Shown piece after piece: positions 52,502 through 61,190 of a stretch of 64,000 nt of DNA (positions are counted from its first letter, which is position 1; each line of letters starts with the position of its first letter). The DNA comes from Mucilaginibacter sp. KACC 22773 (GTDB taxonomy: Bacteria; Bacteroidota; Bacteroidia; Sphingobacteriales; Sphingobacteriaceae), in contig NZ_CP117883.1 of NCBI RefSeq assembly GCF_028736215.1, positions 4,650,001 to 4,714,000 on the forward strand. The letters are read 5' to 3'. The translations under genes and the position numbers were made by a program. The notes below the pieces were generated by a model. It was given only the letters and a program-made list of their open reading frames with translations. It was not told the DNA's origin and did not search any database.

Positions 52502-53273
52502 ACTACGTGTTGTTATAGTTGAAGACGAACCTGTTACTGCCCGTAACCTGGCACATGTGCTGCAAAACCTTGATGACAATATAATTATTACGGCATCCCT
52601 ACCCGATGTAAAAGACGCTGTGGAATGGTTTAATGCCAATCCCGATAGCTACGACCTTGTATTTATGGATATCCGCCTTGCTGATGGCGTATCCTTTGAT
52701 ATTTTTAAGCAGGCCGAGATTCTGAAACCGGTGATATTTGTAACGGCCTATAACGATTATGCCATTCAGGCTTTTAAAAATAATGGCATTGATTATATTC
52801 TTAAACCTTTTGATGAGGCCGAAATTGAGCTGTCGCTAAGCAAGTTTAAACGCCTGGTAGTGCAAGGGCCCAAAAGCGATGCGAACCCATCCTTTGAGCA
52901 ACTGCTGCAACAGGTAAAAATATTGGCAAAACCGCATAAAAAATCATTCCTGGTTCATTTCCGGAATAAGCTGATCCCGGTTGAAACCGCTAAAATTTCC
53001 TGGTTTTATACCGCGCATGAAATAGTATACGCCCAAACCACAGACGGCCAACAATACAACATCGAATTTACAATGGAGCAACTGGAGCAACAGTTGGAGC
53101 CCGATATGTTTTTTCGTGCCAACCGGCAGTTCATCATCAACCGCAAGGCGCTAACCGAAGTTGACTTTTATTTTAACGGGCGCCTGTCGCTGAAAATGAA
53201 ACCCGAACCACCGGAGAAAATCCTCATCAGCAAAGCGAGGGTGCCGGAGTTTAAAAAATGGGTAGATAGCTGA
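52494..53273 (+). CDS. LytTR-family response regulator
   Basis: 259 aa. Receiver domain 1-125: acidic pair VEDEP, phospho-acceptor Asp59 (LVFMDIRLADG), VTAYNDYA and Lys in YILKPFDEAE. The LytTR DNA-binding domain covers about 150-255: SFLVHFRNKLIPVETAKISW, FRANRQFIINRKAL. Partner is the overlapping kinase. The downstream sterol desaturase gene is a possible but unproven target. Confidence 0.93.
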   Translation: MNKLRVVIVEDEPVTARNLAHVLQNLDDNIIITASLPDVKDAVEWFNANPDSYDLVFMDIRLADGVSFDIFKQAEILKPVIFVTAYNDYAIQAFKNNGIDYILKPFDEAEIELSLSKFKRLVVQGPKSDANPSFEQLLQQVKILAKPHKKSFLVHFRNKLIPVETAKISWFYTAHEIVYAQTTDGQQYNIEFTMEQLEQQLEPDMFFRANRQFIINRKALTEVDFYFNGRLSLKMKPEPPEKILISKARVPEFKKWVDS

Positions 53274-53447
53274 TATTTTTGATTTCGGATGTTCGATTTC
53301 GGATTTATCAAACGGAAATAACGAGTACAGTCACTTCGGCCCCCGGTTTTTCAGCTTCGCCGGGTTTCATCAAACTTAAGCCGCATTTTCTGGTCAACTT
53401 TATATTGTCAATCAAAAAACGACAAAATAATTCAAACGATTAAGAAA

Positions 53448-54293
53448 ATGAAACATCAAATTGGCCCATACCGCATATACATATTATTATTCCTGGCACT
53501 ACTTGTAACGGCCGAAATTATCTGGAACTGGAAGAAAGATAAAAACGTTTACGACGTTAAAGAAACGTTTTCAAACCTGTTTGTTTTTGTTGGCTTCCAG
53601 TTCTCCAAATACCTTTTCGCCGGCTACCAGTTAGCCATACTTGGCTTTTTTGCCAAATTGGCGCCCTTCACATTACCCAGCAATGGCTGGGTTTTCCTGC
53701 TCACTTTTTTTACCGCCGATTTTATCTACTACTGGTTTCACCGCATCTCGCACCATTGGAAACCGCTCTGGGCTTTCCATCTTATCCATCACTCGGCTAT
53801 GCACATGAATCTTACGGCAGCTTACAGGCTTAATTGGTTTTCGGCAATTGTTAGTCCGCTGTTTTTTATTCCGGCAGCATTATTGGGTATGCCAACAGAC
53901 TTTATTGTAATATCGTATGTACTTAACCTGGCTTATCAATTCTTTTTACATACAGAAGTTGTTGGCACATTGGGCGTGGTAGAACATGTAATGGATACAC
54001 CATCATCGCACCGGGTGCATCATGGCAGCAATCCTATTTATATTGATAAAAACTTTGGAGGGGTGTTCATCATCTGGGATAAATTATTTGGCACTTATCA
54101 GCCCGAAACCGAAAAGGTAAACTATGGCCTAACCACCGGTTTTGTGAGCAACAATCCATTTGTTTTGGTTGCCCGCGGGTTTATAGATCTGTTTAAAAAT
54201 AAAAAGCTTTCTGAAATGAAGAGCTCCCCAGGTACAATCACCCTCAAAAAGCCGGTGTTAGCCAAGCAAAGCTATCAGCAGGTAATACCCTAG
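53448..54293 (+). CDS. Sterol desaturase/fatty acid hydroxylase family membrane protein
   Basis: 281 aa, about four to five membrane segments. Di-iron His clusters of the family are present: HRISHHW, HLIHHSAMHMN and HRVHHGSN, plus the C-terminal GTYQPE element. Family members hydroxylate or desaturate lipids with O2. Which lipid is unknown. It lies 175 bases after the two-component pair. Confidence 0.9.
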   Translation: MKHQIGPYRIYILLFLALLVTAEIIWNWKKDKNVYDVKETFSNLFVFVGFQFSKYLFAGYQLAILGFFAKLAPFTLPSNGWVFLLTFFTADFIYYWFHRISHHWKPLWAFHLIHHSAMHMNLTAAYRLNWFSAIVSPLFFIPAALLGMPTDFIVISYVLNLAYQFFLHTEVVGTLGVVEHVMDTPSSHRVHHGSNPIYIDKNFGGVFIIWDKLFGTYQPETEKVNYGLTTGFVSNNPFVLVARGFIDLFKNKKLSEMKSSPGTITLKKPVLAKQSYQQVIP

Positions 54294-54345
54294 TCGTACA
54301 AAAATCAAACTGAATAATATATACACAACATTAAAATTTAATATC

Positions 54346-55068
54346 ATGAAAAACGTAAAAACAACAATGGTGATATTGCTGATGGCATCAAGCCTTGGTT
54401 TAGGTTTAAACTCCTGTAAAAAAGATGGCGTTGCAGCCACCGACGTGTCTATTACCGAAGCCGACGCGGCAGAACTTACTACCGATGCTGTAACGCCAAC
54501 AACTGGCGGGTTTGCCTTACAGGTAAACAGCTCCGTAACTATCTATAAAACGGTTGTACTAAGTTGCGGCGTTAAAAAGGACTCAACCTTAACCAAAACA
54601 AGCGCGGCTGGTGCAACACCGTCATACAGCTACAATCTCAGCTGGAATTATATGCTCACCTGCGCCGGTATTGTGCCCAGCCAGCTTACCTTTAATTTTA
54701 CCGGTTCGCACACTTTTGATGGCACGCGCATGTCGTCAAACGGCAGTAGCACAGGCGGCTTTGTACTCACTAATTTGCAGCCATCTGCATCAACTTATTC
54801 CTTAAGCACCACTTTTACCCATACCGGCACCGAAACCTCGAAAATTGCCCGTAAATACACCTTCACAAGCAATTTAAGCATTACATCGTCAAACATACTG
54901 GTTGATAAAACTACTTTAAAAATAGTATCGGGCAGCGCCGCGGTTAAGCTAACAGGCTCGTCGTCGTCTGGTAAATCTTTCAGTTTTGCAGGTACCATCA
55001 CGTTTCTTGGCGACAATAAGGCTACCCTACTTTTAAATAGCGGCGCCAGTTATGCTATTCAATGGTAA
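54346..55068 (+). CDS. Secreted lipoprotein of unknown function
   Basis: 240 aa. Lipobox LGLNSC (Cys 24). The mature part is Ser/Thr-rich and beta-like: VTIYKTVVLSCGVKKDSTLT, SYSYNLSWNYMLTCAGIVPS, LTFNFTGSHTFDGTRMSSNG, FAGTITFLGDNKATLLLNSG. Two Cys (SCG, TCAG) may pair. No family recognised. It lies 28 bases before the Spy-like gene and is probably co-transcribed with it. Confidence 0.7.
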   Translation: MKNVKTTMVILLMASSLGLGLNSCKKDGVAATDVSITEADAAELTTDAVTPTTGGFALQVNSSVTIYKTVVLSCGVKKDSTLTKTSAAGATPSYSYNLSWNYMLTCAGIVPSQLTFNFTGSHTFDGTRMSSNGSSTGGFVLTNLQPSASTYSLSTTFTHTGTETSKIARKYTFTSNLSITSSNILVDKTTLKIVSGSAAVKLTGSSSSGKSFSFAGTITFLGDNKATLLLNSGASYAIQW

Positions 55069-55095
55069 AATGTATTTTTAACCAAATTACGACTA

Positions 55096-55506
55096 ATGAA
55101 AAAACAAGGAATTATAAAAGCACTTTGGCTAATAGCCGCTGCAATAACTGTTACAATATTGATGGGCAAACCAGCAACTGCCCAAACCGGCATGCCCGAT
55201 TTTAAAAACTCCACCCCGGAACAACGGGCCCAGTTTCAGACAGAAATGATGAAGAGCAAGCTAAAACTGGACGCCGCGCAGGAGAGTAAAGTACAGGCCA
55301 TTAATTTAACCTACGCCCGTAAAATGCAAGCCATTATAAAAAGCGACGATGGCCGCTTTAGTAAAATGAAACAAGCCAGGAATTTGCAGGAAGGAAAAGA
55401 CCAGGAGTTAAAAGGCGTATTCACCCCGGCACAGTTTAAACAATACAAGGACTTTGAGGAGGAGATGAAAGCGAAACTAATGGAAAAGATTAAAGAAAAA
55501 CAATAG
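55096..55506 (+). CDS. Periplasmic Spy/CpxP-like helical protein
   Basis: 136 aa with signal peptide (WLIAAAITVTILMGKPATAQ). The mature part is all helical with the pattern STPEQRAQFQTEMMKSKLKL, DAAQESKVQAINLTYARKM, then VFTPAQFKQYKDFEEEM. This is like LTxxQ-type Spy/CpxP stress chaperones and the Bacteroidota DUF4890 group. Basic and Met-rich. A strong terminator follows. Confidence 0.75.
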   Translation: MKKQGIIKALWLIAAAITVTILMGKPATAQTGMPDFKNSTPEQRAQFQTEMMKSKLKLDAAQESKVQAINLTYARKMQAIIKSDDGRFSKMKQARNLQEGKDQELKGVFTPAQFKQYKDFEEEMKAKLMEKIKEKQ

Positions 55507-55513
55507 CTTTTTT

Positions 55514-55549
55514 AAGGCACTGTACAGCCTCCCTGGGTTACAGTGCCTT
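55514..55549 (+). terminator. Terminator after the Spy-like gene
   Basis: AAGGCACTGTA / TACAGTGCCTT, an 11-base perfect stem with a 14-base loop, then TTT. Eight bases after the stop codon. Confidence 0.8.
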
Positions 55550-55568
55550 TTACATTTATGTCGAGATT

Positions 55569-56651
55569 ATGAAAAAGTTAATAATTGTGCTCCTTTTGCT
55601 TTGTGCTATATCCAATGCAAAGGCCCAGCATCATTTTGAAAAGGTTGATCAATGGCTTGCCGATAATACGGAGAAAATGGGTGGCCGTACAGTGCTGGTA
55701 GTTTATAAAGATGGCAAAATCATTTACACCGGCAGCAAAGATGAAATGACCATGAAGCAAAGGTTTGCTACAAAAATGGTTGCCCGTAAAATGGGCAAAA
55801 CGCCCAACCTTGACGCTTTTACCACTACTACCAAAATTCCGGTCGCCAGTTGCAGTAAATGGTTTAGCGCGGCTTTGGTGATGACTTTTGTTGACGAAGG
55901 CAAACTAAAACTAACTGATACCGTAGGCAAATACCTGCCTGTACTCTCCAGAACCGGCAAGGGGGGTATTACCATAAGCCAATGCCTATCGCACCTTACA
56001 GGCATCCAGGCGCCGCCCATAAAAGAGGCGTTGCAGGATATGAAAGATATTCACAGTATGGATCAATCCATCCAAAACATTGCGGATATGCCCCTCGAGG
56101 GTAAGCCCGGTTCATTGTTCAGGTATAGCAATGTGGGCCTGCAAATGGCGGCAGCTGTTATGGAGAAAATCAGCGGTAAAAGTTTTGAAACCCTTTTTGC
56201 CGAACGCATTGCCAGCCCCTGTGGTATGGTTGATACCGATTTTGGTAAAGGCCCCGTAGCCTTCCCCGCCGGCGGCGCCTGGAGCACCCCTAATGATTAC
56301 CTTAACTTTTTGGTGATGATATTAAACAAAGGCACTATTAACGGCAAACGGGTTTTAACCGAAAAAAGTGTTAATGAAATGCAGATTGACCGGATAACCA
56401 AAGACGTAAAAATAGCCTATGCCCCCGACGAAGCCGGCAATGCCGGTTATGGTTTCGGCGAGTGGGTATTGAAAGCGTCCGGCCCGCAAAACCCAACACC
56501 GGCAGTAAGTAGTCCGGGTTTATTTGGCAGTTTCCCCTGGGTAAACAACGATAAGCATTATGCGGCTTTTATGATGTGTTTTTACATTAAAAACGATGGG
56601 AGGCACGAAAGGTATTACGAATTGAAACATTTGGTGGATGAGGCGTTGTAA
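55569..56651 (+). CDS. Serine hydrolase of the beta-lactamase/penicillin-binding family
   Basis: 360 aa with signal peptide (ending SNAKAQ). Class C-type fold. SxxK motif: Ser94-Cys-Ser-Lys97 in PVASCSKWF. YxN motif: Tyr186-Ser-Asn188 in FRYSNVGLQ. Members are D-aminopeptidases, esterases or peptidases of cell-wall material. The final block SSPGLFGSFPWVNNDKHYAA contains the third conserved region. Its own transcript starts after the terminator at 55514. Ends just before a palindrome that may terminate it. Confidence 0.88.
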   Translation: MKKLIIVLLLLCAISNAKAQHHFEKVDQWLADNTEKMGGRTVLVVYKDGKIIYTGSKDEMTMKQRFATKMVARKMGKTPNLDAFTTTTKIPVASCSKWFSAALVMTFVDEGKLKLTDTVGKYLPVLSRTGKGGITISQCLSHLTGIQAPPIKEALQDMKDIHSMDQSIQNIADMPLEGKPGSLFRYSNVGLQMAAAVMEKISGKSFETLFAERIASPCGMVDTDFGKGPVAFPAGGAWSTPNDYLNFLVMILNKGTINGKRVLTEKSVNEMQIDRITKDVKIAYAPDEAGNAGYGFGEWVLKASGPQNPTPAVSSPGLFGSFPWVNNDKHYAAFMMCFYIKNDGRHERYYELKHLVDEAL

Positions 56652-56674
56652 GGAGTAATGAATCAGCGCCGAAA

Positions 56675-56715
56675 GACTTACGAAGTTTTAAAAACTTCGT
56701 AAGTCTGTTTTTTTT
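56675..56715 (+). terminator. Dispersed palindrome, copy 2, acting as terminator
   Basis: 15-base perfect arms GACTTACGAAGTTTT / AAAACTTCGTAAGTC (56675-56689, 56691-56705) with a 1-base loop, then a T run (56707-56715). Same palindrome core as 48530-48562. Lies 24 bases after the serine hydrolase stop. Confidence 0.75.
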
Positions 56716-56750
56716 TAGGAGTTAAAACGTCGCGACAGTTATACTTTTTG

Positions 56751-57995
56751 CTAACTCCTATCCGGTGCAAAAGCTTCAATATTAATGCTGGTTTTTGTGC
56801 CCGAAATCACTTCCTGTACTAATAACCCTGTAGCGGCTCCTAAACTCAGGCCCATCATACCGTGCCCGGTTGCTATAACAAGGTTGCTGAATTTGTTGCT
56901 CCTGCCGATATAGGGTAAGCCATCAGCAGATGATGGCCGGAAACCAAACCAGATATCTTTTTCGGCAGGCACGGCCGGTTTCAAGCCTGGAAAATACTTA
57001 GGCACCGATTCAACAATGCCTTTTACCCGGTTCATGTTGATACGGCTGTTAATTTTATCCAACTCCATGGTACCGCCATAGCGCAGGCCGCCATTCATCG
57101 GGGTGATAGCTACACGTGCTTCTGCCAGCAATGCAGGAATCTGCATGGATGGAACTTCTTCTTTCACATTAAAAGAATAGCCTTTACCCGGCATTAGTAA
57201 TATTTTAACGCCCAGTAATTTACCTATCGCCGGCGACCAGGAGCCACCCGCAACAATATATTCATCGGCTGTAAATTCTTCATTGTGTGATAAAACCCTG
57301 GTTAATTTACCTGCAACGGTTTCAATTTTAGTAACCTCTTTATTTGTAATTAAATTTACCCCCGCGCTCTTGAGGTATTTTACCAGCGCCGCCATCAGCT
57401 TATTTGGCGATAGGTGTGCGTCGCAACGGTAATGCACCGCCCCTAATACATCAAGCTCCAGGTTAGGCTGCAGCCTGATACAATCGGTCGGGCTAAGCAC
57501 TGCCATATCCAAACCCAGTTCACGACCCTTTTCGGCCAGGTGAGCTTCTTCTTCCCCGGCCTTTTCGGTTTTGTAAAACATCAGGATGCCTTTTTCAACA
57601 AGGTCGAAGTCAAATTCCGATTCTTTACTCAGATCTTCATAAAGCTTTTTGCTCAGTAAAGAAAGCTCGGTTAAAGGTGTTGCAGACCGCTCTACGTGCC
57701 CGGCATTTGCTTTTTGAAGGAATTTTAATCCCCAGGAGATAAGTTGCGGGTTAAACGATGGTTTTACATAAAACGGGCTCTTGCTGTTAAACATCCATTT
57801 AATGCCCTGCGAAACCATACCCGGAGTTGCCAACGGAATAAAGTGACTGGGTACTATCATACCCGCGTTACCGAACGAACAGCTATCAGTCAGGTCGCCT
57901 TTATCCAGCACGGTAACCTGGTGCCCGGCCTTTTGTAAATAATATGCAGAACTTAAACCTACAATTCCACCACCTATGATCAGCACTTTTGCCAT
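56751..57995 (-). CDS. FAD-dependent D-amino acid (hydroxyproline) oxidoreductase
   Basis: 414 aa, DadA-like. FAD-binding start VLIIGGGIVGLSSAYYLQKA then GHQVTVLDKG, and the end of the FAD fold FSNLVIATGHGMMGLSLGAA. In the cluster it should oxidise cis-4-hydroxy-D-proline to pyrroline-4-hydroxy-2-carboxylate. The substrate is inferred from the neighbouring epimerase and DapA-type enzyme. It is the last gene of the set; a pair of large inverted repeats lies between it and the epimerase gene. Confidence 0.85.
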   Translation of the reverse strand: MAKVLIIGGGIVGLSSAYYLQKAGHQVTVLDKGDLTDSCSFGNAGMIVPSHFIPLATPGMVSQGIKWMFNSKSPFYVKPSFNPQLISWGLKFLQKANAGHVERSATPLTELSLLSKKLYEDLSKESEFDFDLVEKGILMFYKTEKAGEEEAHLAEKGRELGLDMAVLSPTDCIRLQPNLELDVLGAVHYRCDAHLSPNKLMAALVKYLKSAGVNLITNKEVTKIETVAGKLTRVLSHNEEFTADEYIVAGGSWSPAIGKLLGVKILLMPGKGYSFNVKEEVPSMQIPALLAEARVAITPMNGGLRYGGTMELDKINSRINMNRVKGIVESVPKYFPGLKPAVPAEKDIWFGFRPSSADGLPYIGRSNKFSNLVIATGHGMMGLSLGAATGLLVQEVISGTKTSINIEAFAPDRS

Positions 57996-58010
57996 TTTTT
58001 ATTTTTTATA

Positions 58011-58091
58011 CCGTCATTGCGAGGCACGAAGCAATCCCCTACATGCTAAGTCCCACATTGTTCGGGATTGCTTCGTGCCTCGCAATGACGG
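58011..58091. repeat. Large inverted repeat with 28-base perfect arms
   Basis: The arms 58011-58038 and 58064-58091 are exact reverse complements; they begin CCGTCATTGCGAGGCACGAA. The loop is 25 bases. I recognise this word (CGTCATTGCGAGG..CGAAGCAATC) as a common Bacteroidota repeat. It lies between two genes of one operon. Confidence 0.85.
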
Positions 58092-58104
58092 TTATTATTC
58101 GTAT

Positions 58105-58183
58105 GTGTCATCCTGAGTTTGTCGAAGGGCGCGCAGAAGCCTTTGCCCATGCCCACTATGGTTCGACAGGCTCACCATGACAC
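58105..58183. repeat. Second inverted repeat (GTGTCATCCTGAG family)
   Basis: The left arm GTGTCATCCTGAGTTTGTCG pairs with the right arm ending CTCACCATGACAC, 24 bases each, with six mismatches in three pairs. Another frequent Bacteroidota repeat word family, only 14 bases from the previous one. Confidence 0.8.
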
Positions 58184-58199
58184 CCAACTTCTTTTTTTA

Positions 58200-59201
58200 T
58201 TATATCACCTGGAAACCATGTGCATACGGGTCGTCATCGTCTATTTTGATGGTGTTGTAACCGTAAACTTTTGCCCAGCCTTCAACACTCGGAATAATGG
58301 CATCCAGTTCGCCAATCTTCACCACCTCTTCAACCTTGCCAATGAATTTACTACCAATGATGCTTTCGTGTATAAACGGTTCGCCCACTTTCAGCTTGCC
58401 TTTGGCATACCATTGTGCCATACGTGCCGATGTACCGGTGCCGCAAGGCGATCTGTCAATAGCCTTATCGCCATAAAATACAGCATTGCGGGCGGTAGAA
58501 GTGCTATCTAATGTTGCGCCTGCCCATAGTATATGGGTACACGTATTTATAGTAGGATCCTGTGGGTGAACAAATTTATATTTTTCGTTAATACGCTTGC
58601 GCAATACCTGGCTCCAGGCTATTAGCTGCCCGGCGGTATAATTTTCAAGCCCTGCAAAATTTGGCTGCGGATCAACAATGGCATAGTAATTACCCCCGTA
58701 AGAGACATCGATGGTTAGCATACCCAGATCCGGGCACTCTACCTCCAGATTGGTGGCAGCAAGATAGGCTGCCACGTTTCTGAGCTTAACCGAAGTAACT
58801 TTTTTTTCTTCCTGTTTATACTCTATCAAAACAAGGCCGGCCGGCGCTTCCATACGTACTATGCCGGGTATTTTAGGCTGAATCAGTCCTTCTTCAATAG
58901 CAATGGTTATGGTACCAATGGTACCATGCCCACACATAGGCAGGCAACCACTTGTTTCAATAAATAAAACGGCCACATCATTTGCCGGATCATGGGGCGG
59001 GAACAAGATACTTCCCGACATCATATCATGCCCTCTTGGCTCAAACATCAGCCCGGTGCGAATCCAGTCGTACTCTTTTAAAAAGTGCTGTCGCTTTTGG
59101 CTCATGTTATCGCCTTTAAGCGTTGGCCCGCCACCTGCCACTACCCTCACGGGGTTACCACAGGTGTGCGCATCTATACAAAAAAATGTTTTACTACTCA
59201 T
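58200..59201 (-). CDS. 4-hydroxyproline 2-epimerase
   Basis: 333 aa, proline racemase family. Converts trans-4-hydroxy-L-proline to cis-4-hydroxy-D-proline. Both catalytic Cys are present: Cys90 in LPMCGHGTIG and Cys253 in DRSPCGTGTSAR; a dehydratase would have Thr at the second place. FFCIDAHTCGNPVRVVAGG is the typical start. Next to an FAD oxidoreductase and a DapA-type lyase, which supports a hydroxyproline pathway rather than proline racemisation. Confidence 0.92.
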   Translation of the reverse strand: MSSKTFFCIDAHTCGNPVRVVAGGGPTLKGDNMSQKRQHFLKEYDWIRTGLMFEPRGHDMMSGSILFPPHDPANDVAVLFIETSGCLPMCGHGTIGTITIAIEEGLIQPKIPGIVRMEAPAGLVLIEYKQEEKKVTSVKLRNVAAYLAATNLEVECPDLGMLTIDVSYGGNYYAIVDPQPNFAGLENYTAGQLIAWSQVLRKRINEKYKFVHPQDPTINTCTHILWAGATLDSTSTARNAVFYGDKAIDRSPCGTGTSARMAQWYAKGKLKVGEPFIHESIIGSKFIGKVEEVVKIGELDAIIPSVEGWAKVYGYNTIKIDDDDPYAHGFQVI

Positions 59202-59276
59202 ATATAAGCTTAAAGCTTAAGGCCGGAAGCAAAAAGCCAGCCTTAAGCTTCAAATATTTATTTATAAAAGATTTAA

Positions 59277-60215
59277 TTAAGCTTCAACTTCGCTCAACTT
59301 ACCCCAGCTGCCAACAGGCAGTTCCGGGCGAACAGCTAATGCATCATTGATGATCTTTAACACTTTGGTGCGTTCTTCGCCAATTAACGGTAAACGCGGT
59401 GCGCGTACATTTTCGGTACCAATACCAGTTGCAACTTCGGCCAGTTTAATGTACTGAACCAGTTTTGGATGAATATCCAATTCCAATACCGGCAAAAACC
59501 AACGGTAAATGGCTAAAGCTTCGGCAATTCTGCCGGCTTTTACCAAACGGTAAATAGCTACAGTTTCTTTAGGGAAAGCATCAACCAAACCTGCAACCCA
59601 GCCGTCGGCACCCATTACAAGGCTTTCCATGGCTAACGGATCAACACCGGTAAATATGGCGTAGCGGTTGCCAAAACGGTTAAACATTTTAGTAACATTT
59701 GATACATTCCGGGTTGATTCTTTTACCGCCTGTATGTTTTTATAAACCGATAGTTTTTCAAACATATCCAGTGTAACTTCAATTTTATAATCAACAGGAT
59801 TGTTGTATATCATGATAGGCAGTTCGGTGCTTTCGGCAACTGCGCCTATGTAAGCCAAAGTTTCGCGTTCTTCGCTGTTATAACGCATTGGTGGCAACAG
59901 CATTAAACCATCGGCACCGGTATCAAAAGCTCTTTTAGCACAGGCTACAGCTGCTTTGGTGGTTTGCTCGGCAATATTTAGTATTACAGGTACTTTGCCA
60001 TCAACATAATCAATGGTATGCTTTAATAACGCAAACTTTTCATCATCGGTAAGCACGCTGGCCTCGCCTAATGAACCGCCTAAAATAAATCCGTCAACAC
60101 CAGCTTCAAGCTGCGCTGCAAGGTTTACATCAAAAGCATCAAAATCTAATTCGTCGTTATCGGTGAACTTGGTGGTTACCGCAGGGAATACGCCTTTCCA
60201 GTCAAAAGTTATCAT
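59277..60215 (-). CDS. DapA-family aldolase/deaminase, likely pyrroline-4-hydroxy-2-carboxylate deaminase
   Basis: 312 aa. Schiff-base TIM barrel: Lys165 (AVKESTRN), Tyr137 (MIYNNP), with GGSLGEASVLTDDE in place of the GTTGE loop. In the hydroxyproline pathway this enzyme opens and deaminates the pyrroline to alpha-ketoglutarate semialdehyde. Its assignment rests on the adjacent epimerase and oxidase; the missing partner is the semialdehyde dehydrogenase. First gene of the cluster, with a TACTTTTG box 17 bases upstream. Confidence 0.88.
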   Translation of the reverse strand: MITFDWKGVFPAVTTKFTDNDELDFDAFDVNLAAQLEAGVDGFILGGSLGEASVLTDDEKFALLKHTIDYVDGKVPVILNIAEQTTKAAVACAKRAFDTGADGLMLLPPMRYNSEERETLAYIGAVAESTELPIMIYNNPVDYKIEVTLDMFEKLSVYKNIQAVKESTRNVSNVTKMFNRFGNRYAIFTGVDPLAMESLVMGADGWVAGLVDAFPKETVAIYRLVKAGRIAEALAIYRWFLPVLELDIHPKLVQYIKLAEVATGIGTENVRAPRLPLIGEERTKVLKIINDALAVRPELPVGSWGKLSEVEA

Positions 60216-60231
60216 TGTTTCTTATTTTTAT

Positions 60232-60239
60232 CAAAAGTA
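60232..60239 (-). promoter_or_regulatory. -7 box of the hydroxyproline operon
   Basis: TACTTTTG on the minus strand, a perfect TAnnTTTG, 17 bases before the ATG at 60215. A -33 TTG is only found at a longer than normal spacing. Confidence 0.45.
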
Positions 60240-60588
60240 CGGTGGATTACTAAAATATTGAACTAACAATTTAGCAATCATTAGCCGGATTTTAGCTTCA
60301 TTCATCTGTTTTTGTTAAAAAAAGATGGATTAACTACCATTTTGGGTTAAGATATGGTTGAATGAGAGCTCTGATTTAAGGATAATATTTTAACAAATAT
60401 GGTAAGCGATAAATTGGAAGCAAGCTTTTTTTTGCCCGCCCTCAATCTGTCGGAGCGGTAGTATGCTTTGCTAACGGGCAGGAATGTTGTTAAACGATTT
60501 GAGCAATAGTGATAGTTTGGATATTGGCTAATGTGGCCAAGGCCTGCACAAGAGAGGTTAACCCAGGGCGCTAGCATTATATTATGTA
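60240..60588. other. Intergenic region, no gene supported
   Basis: About 350 bases. A TTTTTTTTGCCCGCC tract near 60426-60440 and a distant CGGGC partner near 60475 could fold. Open frames here lack coding character. No known RNA was recognised. Confidence 0.5.
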
Positions 60589-60894
60589 TTACAGCCGCCT
60601 GAACCTGCGCTTGCCTGCAATGGCAAAAACAGAGGTTGCCAGGATGCCGCCCACAAAAAATATTAAGGCAATGTTCATTTGGGCGGGCAGGTAAGTCATG
60701 CCGATACCGGTGAGCAGGGCTATGGCGGCGTTGATAAGCATCAGGTTGCCTACCCAGTTACACAGACCGTTAACATCGCTCACCAGGTTTTCATCAAACC
60801 CGGATATAAGGCTGGCTTTCTTTTTATATTTTATTTGATAGCCCAGGATAAGCATGGCCAGCGATATTGTGCCAAAAACAAAGAGGTTAAGCAT
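60589..60894 (-). CDS. DUF3784-like small membrane protein
   Basis: 101 aa with three membrane helices (about 2-20, 50-67, 75-93). The N-terminal part IKYKKKASLISGFDENLVSD then LCNWVGNLMLINAA fits DUF3784 as I remember it: a helix, a Lys-rich segment, then the (I/L)(I/S)G(F/Y) site. Basic tail GKRRFRRL. Function unknown. It lies 11 bases after the other small membrane gene. Confidence 0.75.
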   Translation of the reverse strand: MLNLFVFGTISLAMLILGYQIKYKKKASLISGFDENLVSDVNGLCNWVGNLMLINAAIALLTGIGMTYLPAQMNIALIFFVGGILATSVFAIAGKRRFRRL

Positions 60895-60905
60895 ATGGAT
60901 ATATT

Positions 60906-61097
60906 TTACATCAATTCGCCATCCTTATGCTCATGGTAGGTTTTATAGGCCAGGTAATAAAGCACCAGGGCGGGCAAGGCGTTTAATAATATGTTTACGG
61001 CGTTTATATCGGGGTAGGTCATGAATACCTGTATAATTAGCAACACCAGGGCTACCGAGCCACCTACAATAAAAAGGTTACGAAATTTGGGATTCAT
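60906..61097 (-). CDS. Small two-helix membrane protein
   Basis: 63 aa with two membrane helices (about 7-26 and 33-53) and a His/Asp/Glu tail (YKTYHEHKDGELM). No family recognised. Upstream of and same strand as the DUF3784-like gene, so a two-gene unit is likely. Confidence 0.6.
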   Translation of the reverse strand: MNPKFRNLFIVGGSVALVLLIIQVFMTYPDINAVNILLNALPALVLYYLAYKTYHEHKDGELM

Positions 61098-61190
61098 GGG
61101 CAGGTAAATGTATAATATGAATATTCAACCATTTATTAAACGCAAAAGCTTAATAAATGGTTGAATATATTTATAGCGATTTGGCGTTAT

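Noticed and set aside
58011..58183. Ends of an insertion sequence
   Set aside because: No transposase frame between or around the arms; both units are short hairpins of known repeat words.
60347..60577. A 76-codon minus-strand frame upstream of the small membrane genes
   Set aside because: Sequence has no domain or membrane logic and overlaps a likely folded poly-T/GC tract.
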